From Paenirhodobacter ferrireducens (GTDB lineage: Bacteria > Pseudomonadota > Alphaproteobacteria > Rhodobacterales > Rhodobacteraceae), in NCBI RefSeq assembly GCF_004022265.1, contig NZ_SAVB01000010.1, forward strand, positions 62,001-126,000: DNA of 64,000 nucleotides, written 5' to 3'. Shown piece after piece: positions 17,083 to 27,924 of this stretch. Position 1 is the stretch's first letter, and each line of letters begins with the position of its first letter. The position numbers were made by a program, and so were the translations under genes. The notes under the pieces are model-generated. The model was not told the DNA's origin, made no database searches, and worked only from the letters and a program-made list of their open reading frames with translations.

Positions 17083-17725
17083 CCCCGGCGGGTTCGCCCT
17101 CGGGCGGGCCCAGAACCAGCGTCAGATGCGTCTCGAGCATCTCGGACAGGTCGAGCGGCGGGCGTTCGGTCATCAGCCGGTTCCACATCGTCGCCGCCAG
17201 CATCGGCGCCAGCAGCAGCTGCGGATAGCGGGTGAGCGGTTCGAGCCGCGCCACCCCCGAGCTGCGGGCATAGTCGCGCACCAGCCCGAACAGCGGCTCG
17301 AGGATCGCCTCGAGATAGATCCGCGCAAGGCCCGGAAACTGCGCGCTTTCGCTCAGCACGATCAGCGCCAGCTTGTCGCGCTCCGAGGCCTGCATGTCGG
17401 CGATCGCCGCGCGCAGCCGGCGGCGAAAGGCGAGCTGCGGCGGCGTGCCGGGATCGGGCGCTGCGGGCGGCGCGAAGATCAGCGGCAGCGCGCCGCGCAG
17501 CACCGCATCGAAGAGCGCCTCCTTGCTGTCGAAATACAGGTAGAGCGTGCCCTTCGCCACGCCCGCCTGCGCCGCCACACGCGCCAGCCGCGCCTCGGCA
17601 AAGCCATGGGCGATGAACTCGGCCTGCGCCGCCGCGATGATCGCGGCACGCTTGGCTTCCTTCTTGCGGTCGCGCAGCCCCGCTTCGGGCTGGGCCTGCT
17701 GTGGCTCGGGCGTGGTCTCCTGCAT
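17072..17725 (-). CDS. TetR-family regulator, CecR (YbiH)-like
   Basis: A 217-residue TetR repressor with the HTH at about residues 24-70 (IIAAAQAEFIAHGFAEARLARVA, then GVAKGTLYLYFDSKEALF) and a C-terminal ligand domain of the TetR_C type. It is divergent from a ybhGFSR-like exporter, the same arrangement as cecR-ybhGFSR in Escherichia coli. A perfect inverted repeat lies just upstream of its start, so it is inferred to repress itself and the exporter. Confidence 0.88.
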   Translation of the reverse strand: MQETTPEPQQAQPEAGLRDRKKEAKRAAIIAAAQAEFIAHGFAEARLARVAAQAGVAKGTLYLYFDSKEALFDAVLRGALPLIFAPPAAPDPGTPPQLAFRRRLRAAIADMQASERDKLALIVLSESAQFPGLARIYLEAILEPLFGLVRDYARSSGVARLEPLTRYPQLLLAPMLAATMWNRLMTERPPLDLSEMLETHLTLVLGPPEGEPAGVTG

Positions 17726-17746
17726 GGCGCCATCCTTGCACGGGAC

Positions 17747-17768
17747 AAAATGACCCGCCAGTCATTTT
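17747..17768. promoter_or_regulatory. TetR/CecR operator (perfect inverted repeat)
   Basis: AAAATGAC and GTCATTTT flank the six bases CCGCCA, giving perfect 8-bp arms. It lies 21 bases from the TetR start and about 60 from the exporter start, so one bound repressor could control both directions. The inner TGAC-N6-GTCA is compatible with what is known of CecR-type sites. Confidence 0.85.
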
Positions 17769-17828
17769 TCTGTTGTCAGCGGGGTCGTGCCTTCCTAGGC
17801 TGACGCGGAACCACGGGGGAGCGGCGCG

Positions 17829-18815
17829 ATGCGGCGAGGGGCGATCATGGCGGGGCTGGCCGTCGCGCTGGCGGTGGGCGGCCTTGTCCTGTGGCAGGCG
17901 CGCCCGGCCGCGCAGGGGCCGCTGGTTCTTGGCGGCAATGTCGACATCCGCGAGCTGAACCTGGCCTTCCGCACCGGCGGTCGGATCCTGTCGCTTGCCG
18001 TCGAGGAGGGTGACCGTCTGGCGCCCGGGGACGAGATCGCGCGGCTCGACGCGGCGCCGCAGCGCGCGGCGCTCGCACAGGCGCAGGGGGCGCTCGATGC
18101 CGCGACGGCGGCCGAGACGCTGCTGAAGGAGGGCGCGCGCGCCGAGGAGATCGCCCGGCTCGCGGCCGAGGTCGCCGGCACCGAGGCGGCGCTGCGCAAT
18201 GCCGAGGCGACCTATGCGCGGCAGAAGGCGCTCAAGACCACCTCTGTCTCGCTGCAGCAGGCGCTCGATTCCGCCGAGGCCGCGCTTGGCCAGGCACAGG
18301 CGGCGCATGAGGCCGCGGTGCAGGCGCATCTTGCTGCGGTGACCGGCGCCCGCCCGGCCGAGATCGCGCAGGCCGTGGCACAGCGACAGGCCGCCACTGC
18401 CGCGCGCGACGCGGCGCAGATCCAGCTGGACGATACCGTGCTCACTACGCCCGAGGCAGGCACCGTGCTGACCCGCGCGGTCGAGCCGGGCGCGATGGTC
18501 GCGGCCGGCACCACGGTGGTCACGCTGTCACTCGACACGCCCATCCGCGTGCGTGCCTATGTCGGGGAGCCCGACCTTGGCCGGGTCGCGCCGGGCACCA
18601 AGGTGCTGGTCTTCACCGATGCCCACCCGGGCGCGCCCTATCACGGCACGGTCGGCTTCGTCTCCTCGCGCGCCGAGTTCACGCCGAAGCAGGTCGAGAC
18701 GCAGAGCCTGCGCAGCGCCCTCGTCTACCGGCTGCGGATCACCGTCGAGGATGGTGACGCCGCGCTGCGTCAGGGCATGCCGGTGACGGTGCGCCTTGCC
18801 GCCGAGGCGGGGTGA
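17829..18815 (+). CDS. ybhG: HlyD-family membrane fusion protein (YbhG-like)
   Basis: A 328-residue periplasmic adaptor. A single N-terminal membrane anchor (about residues 6-22) leads into a lipoyl half-domain (GGRILSLAVEEGDRLAPGDEIARLD), a long Ala/Gln-rich coiled coil (about residues 75-200) and the second lipoyl half (TTPEAGTVLTRAVEPGAMVAAGT). It links the inner-membrane ABC exporter to an outer-membrane channel. It is the first gene of the ybhGFSR-like operon and overlaps the ATPase gene. In E. coli the system affects drug sensitivity; the substrate here is unknown. Confidence 0.88.
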   Translation: MRRGAIMAGLAVALAVGGLVLWQARPAAQGPLVLGGNVDIRELNLAFRTGGRILSLAVEEGDRLAPGDEIARLDAAPQRAALAQAQGALDAATAAETLLKEGARAEEIARLAAEVAGTEAALRNAEATYARQKALKTTSVSLQQALDSAEAALGQAQAAHEAAVQAHLAAVTGARPAEIAQAVAQRQAATAARDAAQIQLDDTVLTTPEAGTVLTRAVEPGAMVAAGTTVVTLSLDTPIRVRAYVGEPDLGRVAPGTKVLVFTDAHPGAPYHGTVGFVSSRAEFTPKQVETQSLRSALVYRLRITVEDGDAALRQGMPVTVRLAAEAG

Positions 18816-20581
18816 GTGCGATGGCGGCGGGTCTGGCGGTCTCGATCCGCGGCCTGACCCACCACTATGCCGGGCAGGGCGCGGAGGAGCACGCGCTGGA
18901 CGATGTGGCGCTGAGCGTCGATCGCGGCGTCATCACCGGGCTGGCGGGGCCCGATGGCGCGGGCAAGACCACGCTGATGCGGCTGATGGCGGGGCTGTTG
19001 AAACCCGTCTCGGGCGAGATCGAGGTGCTGGGGCTCGACCCGCTGCATGCCGCGTCGGAGCTGCACCTGCGGGTGGGCTACATGCCGCAGAAATTCGGCC
19101 TCTACGAGGATCTGACGGTGATGGAGAACCTGGTTCTCTATGCCGATCTGCGCGGCGTCACCGGCGCGGCGCGGCAGGCGCAGTTCGAGCGGCTGCTCGA
19201 TTTCACCGATCTGCACCGCTTCACCGGGCGGCTCGCCGGCAAGCTGTCGGGCGGCATGAAGCAGAAGCTCGGCCTTGCCTGCACGCTGGTCGGGCAGCCG
19301 GAACTGCTGTTGCTCGACGAACCCGGGGTGGGCGTCGATCCGATCTCGCGGCGCGAGCTGTGGCGGATGGTGCAGGCGCTCGCCGCCGACGGCATGGCGG
19401 TGGTCTGGGCCACGGCCTACCTCGAGGAGGCCGAGCGTTGCGACGCGCTGTGCCTGATGAACGCCGGGCGGGTGATCTTTGCCGGGGCGCCGGGCGAGCA
19501 GATCGCGCGGATGCGCGGCCGCTCGGTTCTCGCCTGCGACATCCGCGGCAACCGGCGTCATTTCCTGCGCCGCGCGCTCGGCCTTCCGGGGGTGATCGAC
19601 GGGGTGATCCAGGGCGATGCGGTGCGGCTTGTGCTGGCCGAGGGGCAGGCGCCGCCCGTGGCCGAGCTCGGCGAGGACGCGCCGCGCATCGTGCCGGTCG
19701 AGCCGCGGCTCGAGGATGCCTTCATCGATCTCGTGGGCGGCGGGCCCGACGGCCGCTCGGCCCTTGCCGGCACGCTCGCCGAGGTGGCGCTGCCCGATCA
19801 TGTCGACCCCGAGGCGGTGATCCGCGCCCATGACCTGACCCGCCGCTTCGGCGATTTCGTCGCCACCGATCACGTCAGCTTCTCGGTCCGGCGCGGCGAG
19901 ATCTTCGGCCTGCTCGGCCCGAACGGCGCCGGCAAGTCGACCACCTTCCGGATGATGTGCGGCCTGCTCGCGCCCACATCCGGCGAGGCGCAGGTGATGG
20001 GCATCGACCTGAAGCACTCGGCCCCCGAGGCGCGGCAGAATCTGGGCTACATGGCGCAGAAATTCTCGCTTTACGGCAACCTCGGGGTCGAGCGGAACCT
20101 GCGCTTCTTCGCCGGCATCTACGGGCTCAGCGGCCGCAGCCGTGACCGCAAGGTGGCGCAGATGCTGGAAAGCTTCGAGCTTGACCGCTATCGCCGCACG
20201 CAGGCGGGCGAGCTGCCGCTTGGCTTCAAGCAACGCCTGTCGCTCGCCTGCGCGCTGATGCACGAGCCGCCGCTGCTGTTCCTCGACGAGCCGACCTCGG
20301 GCGTCGACCCCGTGACCCGGCGCGAGTTCTGGTCGCATATCAACGCGCTTGTCGACCGCGGCGTGACGGTGATGGTGACCACCCATTTCATGGACGAGGC
20401 GGAATATTGCGACCGCATCGGGCTGGTCTATCGCGGCCGTCTGATCGCCGTTGGCCCGCCCGACGATCTGAAGCGGCAGGTCGCCGATGCCGCGTTGCCC
20501 GACCCGACCTTCGAGGATGCCTTCATCCGGCTGATCGAGCGCGACGATGCCGCCCGCGCCGCGGCAGGGGGTGTCCCATGA
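18812..20581 (+). CDS. ybhF: Dual-domain ABC exporter ATPase (YbhF-like)
   Basis: A 589-residue protein with two fused nucleotide-binding domains. Domain 1 has Walker A GPDGAGKT (46-53), signature LSGGMKQ and Walker B LLLLDEPGVGVD. Domain 2, from about residue 335, has Walker A GPNGAGKST (about 369-376), a degenerate signature LPLGFKQ and Walker B LLFLDEPTSGVD. The degenerate second signature is also seen in YbhF. A GTG at 18812 overlaps the ybhG stop; an ATG at 18821 is the alternative. It powers export with the two YbhS/YbhR-like permeases. Confidence 0.9.
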   Translation: MSAMAAGLAVSIRGLTHHYAGQGAEEHALDDVALSVDRGVITGLAGPDGAGKTTLMRLMAGLLKPVSGEIEVLGLDPLHAASELHLRVGYMPQKFGLYEDLTVMENLVLYADLRGVTGAARQAQFERLLDFTDLHRFTGRLAGKLSGGMKQKLGLACTLVGQPELLLLDEPGVGVDPISRRELWRMVQALAADGMAVVWATAYLEEAERCDALCLMNAGRVIFAGAPGEQIARMRGRSVLACDIRGNRRHFLRRALGLPGVIDGVIQGDAVRLVLAEGQAPPVAELGEDAPRIVPVEPRLEDAFIDLVGGGPDGRSALAGTLAEVALPDHVDPEAVIRAHDLTRRFGDFVATDHVSFSVRRGEIFGLLGPNGAGKSTTFRMMCGLLAPTSGEAQVMGIDLKHSAPEARQNLGYMAQKFSLYGNLGVERNLRFFAGIYGLSGRSRDRKVAQMLESFELDRYRRTQAGELPLGFKQRLSLACALMHEPPLLFLDEPTSGVDPVTRREFWSHINALVDRGVTVMVTTHFMDEAEYCDRIGLVYRGRLIAVGPPDDLKRQVADAALPDPTFEDAFIRLIERDDAARAAAGGVP

Positions 20582-21723
20582 CCCGCACACCGCACGAGGG
20601 GTTTTCGCTGCGCCGGCTGCGCGCGCTCTGCATCAAGGAGACGAAGCAGATCCTGCGCGATCCGAGCAGCCTGCTGATTGCCGTGCTGCTGCCGGTCGTG
20701 CTGCTGTTCATCTTCGGCTTCGGCATCTCGCTTGATACCAACCGGCTGTCGCTCGGCATCGTGCTCGAGGATCAGGGCGTCGAGGCGCAGCGCTTTGCCG
20801 CCGTGGCTGCGGGTTCGCCCTATATCACCCCGCGCTTTGCCCGGACCCGGGCCGAGCTGGCAACGCCGATGGCCGAAGGCGCGCTGCGCGGTCTCATCGT
20901 GATCCCGCCCGATTTCGGTGCGCGGCTGGCCGCTGGCGACGGCAGCGCGCGGATTCAGGTGCTGACCGACGGCTCGGAGCCGAACACCGCGAATTTCGTC
21001 GCAAGCTATGCCCAGGGGCTGTTCGAAAGCTGGCTGCACGCGCGCGCCGATGCCCGCGGCCTCAGCGCCGATCCGCCGGTGTCGCTGGAACCGCGCTACT
21101 GGTTCAACCCCTCGACCGAAAGCCGCAACTTCCTGATCCCGGGCTCGATCGCGGTGGTGATGACGATCATCGGCGCGCTGCTGACCTCGCTTGTCGTGGC
21201 GCGGGAATGGGAGCGCGGCACGATGGAGGCGCTGCTCGCCACCCCGGTGCGGCGGGCCGAGCTGTTGCTGTCGAAGGCGCTGCCCTATTACGGGCTCGGG
21301 CTGATCGCGATGGCGGTCTGCGTCGTCATCGCGGTGGTGCTGATGCACGTGCCGCTGCGCGGCTCGATCGCCATGCTGTTCGTCGCCACCAGCCTGTTCC
21401 TGGGCAGCGTGCTCGGCATCGGGTTGCTTCTTTCGACGCTGACCCGCAACCAGTTCAACGCGGCGCTCGCGGCGCTGAACGCCGCCTTCCTGCCGGCAGT
21501 GATGCTGTCCGGGCTGATCTTCGAGATCTCCTCGATGCCGGCCTTCGTGCAGGCGGTGACGCTGATCGTGCCGGCGCGCTATTTCGTGACGGTGATGCAG
21601 ACCCTGTTCCAGGCCGGCGACATCGCCGCGATCCTGCTGCCGAACCTGCTGTTCCTGCTGGTCTCGGCGCTGTTCTGGCTGGGCCTGACGGCGCGGCGCA
21701 CCCGCATGAGACTGGACGGCTGA
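20578..21723 (+). CDS. ybhS: ABC-2 type permease (YbhS-like)
   Basis: A 381-residue ABC-2 permease. One N-terminal membrane helix (about residues 35-55) is followed by a large periplasmic domain (about 60-190) and five more helices, with the family motif VAREWERGTMEALLATPVRRAELLLSK in the cytoplasmic coupling region. The ATG overlaps the ybhF stop (ATGA), so production is coupled to the ATPase. It probably forms a heterodimer with the next gene product. Confidence 0.9.
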   Translation: MTRTPHEGFSLRRLRALCIKETKQILRDPSSLLIAVLLPVVLLFIFGFGISLDTNRLSLGIVLEDQGVEAQRFAAVAAGSPYITPRFARTRAELATPMAEGALRGLIVIPPDFGARLAAGDGSARIQVLTDGSEPNTANFVASYAQGLFESWLHARADARGLSADPPVSLEPRYWFNPSTESRNFLIPGSIAVVMTIIGALLTSLVVAREWERGTMEALLATPVRRAELLLSKALPYYGLGLIAMAVCVVIAVVLMHVPLRGSIAMLFVATSLFLGSVLGIGLLLSTLTRNQFNAALAALNAAFLPAVMLSGLIFEISSMPAFVQAVTLIVPARYFVTVMQTLFQAGDIAAILLPNLLFLLVSALFWLGLTARRTRMRLDG

Positions 21724-21725
21724 CG

Positions 21726-22826
21726 ATGTGGCGCCGCATCCTCACCCTGATCGCGAAAGAGCTGGCGCAGCTGCTGTCCTCGCGCCGCAACGTGGCGATG
21801 CTGATGATGCCGCTTCTGGTGCAGCTCGTTGTCTTCCCCTTCGCCACCACGCTCGAGGTGCGCAGCGCCGCCATCGCGATCCTGAACGAGGATCCGGGCG
21901 CCGAGGCGGTCGAGCTGGTGAACCGCATCGCCGCCGCTTCGGCCTTCGGCACGCTCCACCCGGTGCACAGCGAGGCCGGGCTCGAGCAGGCGATCGACGC
22001 ACAAAAGGCGCTTCTGGGGCTGCGCATCCCGCCCGACTTCTCGCGCAAGCTGCTCGAGGGCACCCCGGTCACGGTGCAGGCGCTGATCGACGGGCGCAAG
22101 TCGAACGCCGCGCAGATCGCCTTTTCCTACATCCGCGGCATCACCTCGACCTTCGCCGACGAGCGTGCGGGGCAGGTGCTGCCGGCACGGATCGAGCGGC
22201 GCAACCTCTACAACCCGAACCTCGACTACAAGTGGTTCGTGCTGCCCAGCCTTGTCGCCATCATCTCGACCATCGGCTGTCTGCTGGTCACCGCCCTGTC
22301 GCTGGCGCGCGAGCGCGAGGAGGGCACCTATGACCAGCTGCTCGTCACCCCGCTGACGCCGGGCTACATCATGGTCGGCAAGGCGGTGCCGGGCATTCTG
22401 GTGGCGATGGTGCAGGCCAGCGTGATCGCCGCGGCGGCGGTGTTCCTTTACGGCGTGCCCTTCACCGGGCAACTGTGGATGCTGCTGCTTGCGATGTTCG
22501 CCTATGCGCTGGCGCTGTCGGGCGTGGGGCTGCTGATCTCGGCGATCAGCGCCAGCCAGCAGCAGGCCTTCCTCGGCGTCTTCTGCTTCATGGTGCCCTC
22601 GGTGGTGCTCTCGGGCTATCTTGCCCCGGTCGAGAACATGCCCGCCCCTCTGCAGATGTTGAGTGCGGTGAACCCGCTCACCCATTTCATCGCGCTGTCG
22701 AAGGGGATCTTCCTCAAGGGCTTTGGCCTCGCCGAGGTGGTGCCGGCGGTCTCGGCGCTGTTCGCCATCGCCGCCGTCACGCTTTTCGTCGCGCATCGGG
22801 TCTTCGACCGGCAGGCGCGGTCCTGA
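21726..22826 (+). CDS. ybhR: ABC-2 type permease (YbhR-like)
   Basis: A 366-residue ABC-2 permease with the same topology as its upstream partner: an N-terminal helix around residues 22-42, an extracytoplasmic domain, the coupling motif LAREREEGTYDQLLVTPLTPGYIMVGK and five C-terminal helices. It begins two bases after ybhS and ends the operon; the next gene follows 83 bases later with its own strong ribosome binding site. Confidence 0.9.
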   Translation: MWRRILTLIAKELAQLLSSRRNVAMLMMPLLVQLVVFPFATTLEVRSAAIAILNEDPGAEAVELVNRIAAASAFGTLHPVHSEAGLEQAIDAQKALLGLRIPPDFSRKLLEGTPVTVQALIDGRKSNAAQIAFSYIRGITSTFADERAGQVLPARIERRNLYNPNLDYKWFVLPSLVAIISTIGCLLVTALSLAREREEGTYDQLLVTPLTPGYIMVGKAVPGILVAMVQASVIAAAAVFLYGVPFTGQLWMLLLAMFAYALALSGVGLLISAISASQQQAFLGVFCFMVPSVVLSGYLAPVENMPAPLQMLSAVNPLTHFIALSKGIFLKGFGLAEVVPAVSALFAIAAVTLFVAHRVFDRQARS

Positions 22827-22861
22827 CGGCCTGCCCGCCATTGACGCCGCGTTCGGCGTGA

Positions 22862-24922
<2,061 letters not shown>

Positions 24923-24923
24923 T

Positions 24924-24972
24924 CTTCATCTTGCCCGAAATACCTCGGGGGGCGGGGGGCGGCGCCCCCCGG
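24924..24972. repeat. Dispersed intergenic repeat, copy 1 (CATCTTGCCCGAAATACCTC plus hairpin)
   Basis: The conserved block CATCTTGCCCGAAATACCTC is followed by a GC hairpin, CGGGGGGC-GGC-GCCCCCCG. It lies between the convergent ends of fadH and a hypothetical gene. A second copy at 42831-42882 has the same block with one change and a different hairpin arm sequence, also after a gene end. This is a family repeat, probably transcribed as a terminator-like structure. Confidence 0.75.
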
Positions 24973-24981
24973 CTGTGGCCA

Positions 24982-25332
24982 TCAGGCCGCGCCGGTTTCG
25001 ACGCAATGGCGCCGGAACGCCTTCTTCAGCAGATCGAGCTCGGCCCGAAGCAGGTCGAGCTCGGCGCGCAGGTCATCCTCGAGCGGCGCGCCGGTGACGA
25101 TCGCGAAGCTGCCCACCGTCTCGCCGCCCTCGCGGATGACAAAGGTCTGCACCCCGTCCGACAAGAGCTCGGGCGGCAGCGGCAGGCTCAGCCGCCACTT
25201 GCCGTCGCCCGTCGCCTCGAAGCTCAGCCCCGTCAGCTCCTCGCCCTGATGCAGCACGGCGATGCGTGCGTTATCCGCCCCGTCCCAGATCGCTTCCCAC
25301 CGGCCCCCGCGGACCCGCGACATTTCCAGCAT
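24982..25332 (-). CDS. Hypothetical protein with C-terminal coiled coil
   Basis: A 116-residue protein that I do not recognise. The N-terminal two thirds look like a small beta domain (SRVRGGRWEAIWDG, GKWRLSLPLPPELLSDGVQTFVI), and the C-terminus is a heptad-like repeat, DDLRAELDLLRAELDLLKKAFRRH, predicted to coil. The start at 25332 is preferred because GAGGGGGAAG lies just upstream; the longer frame to 25356 would overlap the neighbour without a ribosome binding site. It follows the next gene on the same strand with 10 bases between them, so they form an operon. Confidence 0.7.
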   Translation of the reverse strand: MLEMSRVRGGRWEAIWDGADNARIAVLHQGEELTGLSFEATGDGKWRLSLPLPPELLSDGVQTFVIREGGETVGSFAIVTGAPLEDDLRAELDLLRAELDLLKKAFRRHCVETGAA

Positions 25333-25342
25333 GGCTTCCCCC

Positions 25343-26116
25343 TCAGATATCCGCACGTGGGTGGCGCACGAAGGTCACGTCGCGCAGCACCACCTGGTTC
25401 ATCTGCGGCCCTTCGAAGATCAGGTCGACCCAGGCCTTCTCCAGCCGCTTCTCGTTCATCTTGGTATAGGCGAGGTCGAAATCGACATGGCTCGGCCCCG
25501 AGCTCAGCGGCAGCTCGCGCACCAGTTGCTCGGTGTTCGGCCCGTGCTTGACGTTCAGCCGGCAGAAGATCTCGAGCGGTTTTTCCACCTCGACCTCCAT
25601 GTTCAGCCGCAGCAGATGGGTGCGCCGCAGCCCGCGCAGCCCGCTTTCAGGCAGATCGAGCACCAGCGAGAGGAATGAGCCGTCGAAGCGGAACACGTCC
25701 ATGCGCAGCCCGTAGGGGGCAAGATCCTTGTCGCGGGTATTGCGCATCTGGCGCAGCGTCAGTTCGGAAACCTTGCAGTCGTGGAACAGCGTGATCTCGT
25801 CGCCGAGCCGGTCGCGGTTCTCCGCCGCGGCGATGCCGGCGGGGCTGATCGGGCCACGCCACAGGTTCGGCCGCCAGGCCCAGTCCGCGCCGAGCGGCCG
25901 CTCGATGCCGTCGCCGCTGCTGACCGGCATCGTCAGTCGGCCGTCGGCGACATGCAGAAGCTGACCGACGGCATGGCGCACCTGCGCGGCATCTGCGCGC
26001 AGCTGACGCAGGTCATCGAGGTCGAGAGAAGGGGCAAGGCGCGTCGCCCGTTGCCAGCGCGCCAGCGCCCGTCGCTGCACCAGCCGATCGAGAAAAGAGT
26101 CCTGCTTCTTGACCAT
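25343..26116 (-). CDS. Conserved hypothetical protein (DUF6478-like)
   Basis: A 257-residue soluble protein. N-terminal helices rich in Arg/Leu (SFLDRLVQRRALARWQRATRL) precede a beta-rich domain (WAWRPNLWRGPISPAGIAAAENRDRLGDEITLFHDC, FRFDGSFLSLVLDLP, HVDFDLAYTKMNEKR, VVLRDVTFVRHPRADI) with no signal or membrane segment. It resembles a family of unknown function found mainly in Rhodobacterales; the DUF6478 label is from memory and should be treated as tentative. The AT-rich 145 bases upstream probably hold its promoter. Confidence 0.75.
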   Translation of the reverse strand: MVKKQDSFLDRLVQRRALARWQRATRLAPSLDLDDLRQLRADAAQVRHAVGQLLHVADGRLTMPVSSGDGIERPLGADWAWRPNLWRGPISPAGIAAAENRDRLGDEITLFHDCKVSELTLRQMRNTRDKDLAPYGLRMDVFRFDGSFLSLVLDLPESGLRGLRRTHLLRLNMEVEVEKPLEIFCRLNVKHGPNTEQLVRELPLSSGPSHVDFDLAYTKMNEKRLEKAWVDLIFEGPQMNQVVLRDVTFVRHPRADI

Positions 26117-26261
26117 GCCGCGACCCTTGTAACAAATCGTTAACTTCTTGGAAACAATCCCAGCTTTTCAGAGTTTTATTCGCGCCCTTCCCGAATTTGA
26201 AGCGGGAAAAGTGGAATCGTTCCGGTTTCCGGGGATTTCGCGGGAAAGCCGGGACCGCCGC

Positions 26262-26912
26262 TCAACCCTTCGGCGAACCGGCGATCGTTTCAGGGTTCGC
26301 CGCGCGAATGGTTGCATCGAAATCGGTCAGCAGGCGAATCTGCGCCGTGTCGCTGATCGAGGCGCCCTCGAGCGGCAGCACGGAAAGTGCGGTGATCCGC
26401 CCGGCAAGGCCGGTGATCGCGCGCCAGTAGGTCTCGCTCACCGGCGCGCCCTGCACACTTGAACGGTCGCGGATCTTCAGCAGCAGCAGATGGCCGCTGC
26501 GCCGGACCTTCAGGATCTCGACATCATCGGGCGCGCCGGAACGGGCGAGCGCCGCGCGCCCCGCGCCCGAGCGGAAGAAGCGCTCGAAGCCCGGGAAGGT
26601 CGCCTCCACCGGGCCCGCGCCCTCGGGGCCGACGGTGGCGGTGAGCATCGCGCGATAGGGCGGCTTCGGCGCTGCCGGATCGCCCGAGATCGCCGCGCAA
26701 TTGCCCCAGAGCACGAAGCTGCCGGCGCGCTCCTCGCGGCGCGAGCCGGGGTCGACGCAGAACCCCTTCGGCGCAACGAGGGTCATCGTGCCGCCGAGCA
26801 CCTCGGCGCGGTCGGTGGCGGGCGTGCCGGGCGCAACGCAGCCGGCAAGCCCCGCAAGCAGGGCCGGCAGCAGCAGGCGCCGCAGCGAAAAGGGACGGGT
26901 CCTTGTGCTCAT
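26262..26912 (-). CDS. Putative lipoprotein of unknown function
   Basis: A 216-residue protein starting with a lipoprotein signal: basic MSTRTRPFSLRR, a hydrophobic stretch, and lipobox LAGC with Cys25. The mature part (TMTLVAPKGFCVDPGSRRE, SFVLWGNCAAISGDPAAP) has two further cysteines, possibly disulfide-bonded, and is otherwise unrecognised. An ATG twelve bases upstream would give MPFCMST; neither start has a clear ribosome binding site. It is divergent from the amino-sugar kinase, 193 bases away. Confidence 0.7.
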   Translation of the reverse strand: MSTRTRPFSLRRLLLPALLAGLAGCVAPGTPATDRAEVLGGTMTLVAPKGFCVDPGSRREERAGSFVLWGNCAAISGDPAAPKPPYRAMLTATVGPEGAGPVEATFPGFERFFRSGAGRAALARSGAPDDVEILKVRRSGHLLLLKIRDRSSVQGAPVSETYWRAITGLAGRITALSVLPLEGASISDTAQIRLLTDFDATIRAANPETIAGSPKG

Positions 26913-27105
26913 GCAAAAAGGCATAGCGAGCGCGGCGGCGCCCGGCAAGCCTTGCCGCGGCCTGTGCCGAAGGGGTGATGCCGCGTGTGCGGTTGGCCGC
27001 CGGTGCGCCGCGGCGCAGGCGGCGTTTCGCCTTGCCCCCCGCCCCCCGGCGCGGCATCTTCGCGCGGGCACAGGCCCGGCGCCACGCAACCGGGCAGGAG
27101 GGGCG

Positions 27106-27924
27106 ATGTTCTATCTCGGGATCGACGGCGGCGGCACCGGATGCCGTGCGGCACTTTCCGATGCCTCGGGGGCGGTGCTGGCCCGGGCCGAGGCGGGCCC
27201 GGCGAACATCGCCACCGATTACGAGGCGGCCCTGCGCGAGGTGTCCGCCGTTGCGCAAGCGGTGATCGGCGAGCGCCCCGTGGCGCAGGTGCGCGCGGTG
27301 CTGGGCCTTGCCGGCGCGAACCTCTCGGGCGCGGGGCCGCGGCTGGCGGCAGAACTGCCGTTTCGCGCGAAGGTGGTGCAGGACGTCGCCACCTCGGTGC
27401 GCGGCGCGCTTGGTCCGCGCGACGGGATCGCGGTGGCGATCGGCACCGGCTCGGTCTTTGCCCGGCAGCTGGGCGGGCGGCTGCACGCGATTGGCGGCTG
27501 GGGGTTGCGGCTCGGCGACGAGGCCTCGGGCGCCTGGATCGGCCGGGCGCTGGTGATGCGCGCGACTCGTGCGCTCGATGGCTTCGTGACGCTGACGCCG
27601 CTGCTGGCGGCGCTCGCGGACGAGCTGGGCGGGCCGGCGGGGCTTGTGGCCTTTTCGCTTGCCGCGACGCCTGCCGACTGGGCCCGCCTTGCGCCGCGCG
27701 CCTTCGAGGACGACCCGGCCGCGCAGGCGGTGCGCGCGGGCGCCGCGGCCGAGATCCGCGCCGCGGTGGAGCTGCTGCAACCCGAGGTCGCGCTGCCCGT
27801 GGTCTGGATGGGCGGGCTTGGGCCGCGGCTCGCTCTGCCCGACTGGCCGGCGCTGACGCCCGCGGGCACGGCACTGGACGGCGCGCTGGCCCTTGCGCGC
27901 GAGGAGATGACATGGACCGACTGA
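27106..27924 (+). CDS. BadF/BadG-type ATPase domain sugar kinase (N-acetylglucosamine kinase-like)
   Basis: A 272-residue actin-fold kinase. LGIDGGGTGCRAALSDASG is the phosphate-1 motif, AIGTGSVFARQLGG the phosphate-2 motif and VWMGGLGPRLALPDW the C-terminal adenosine region. The family includes N-acetylglucosamine and glucosamine kinases as well as benzoyl-CoA reductase activators; the overlap with nagA by 13 bases makes the amino-sugar role much more likely. It would phosphorylate an amino sugar imported without a PTS, such as a peptidoglycan-recycling product. AGGAGGGG precedes the ATG. Confidence 0.82.
   Translation: MFYLGIDGGGTGCRAALSDASGAVLARAEAGPANIATDYEAALREVSAVAQAVIGERPVAQVRAVLGLAGANLSGAGPRLAAELPFRAKVVQDVATSVRGALGPRDGIAVAIGTGSVFARQLGGRLHAIGGWGLRLGDEASGAWIGRALVMRATRALDGFVTLTPLLAALADELGGPAGLVAFSLAATPADWARLAPRAFEDDPAAQAVRAGAAAEIRAAVELLQPEVALPVVWMGGLGPRLALPDWPALTPAGTALDGALALAREEMTWTD

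Noticed and set aside
26117-26261. Small RNA in the AT-rich gap before the hypothetical operon
   Set aside because: Only imperfect stems and no terminator; a simple promoter region explains the composition.
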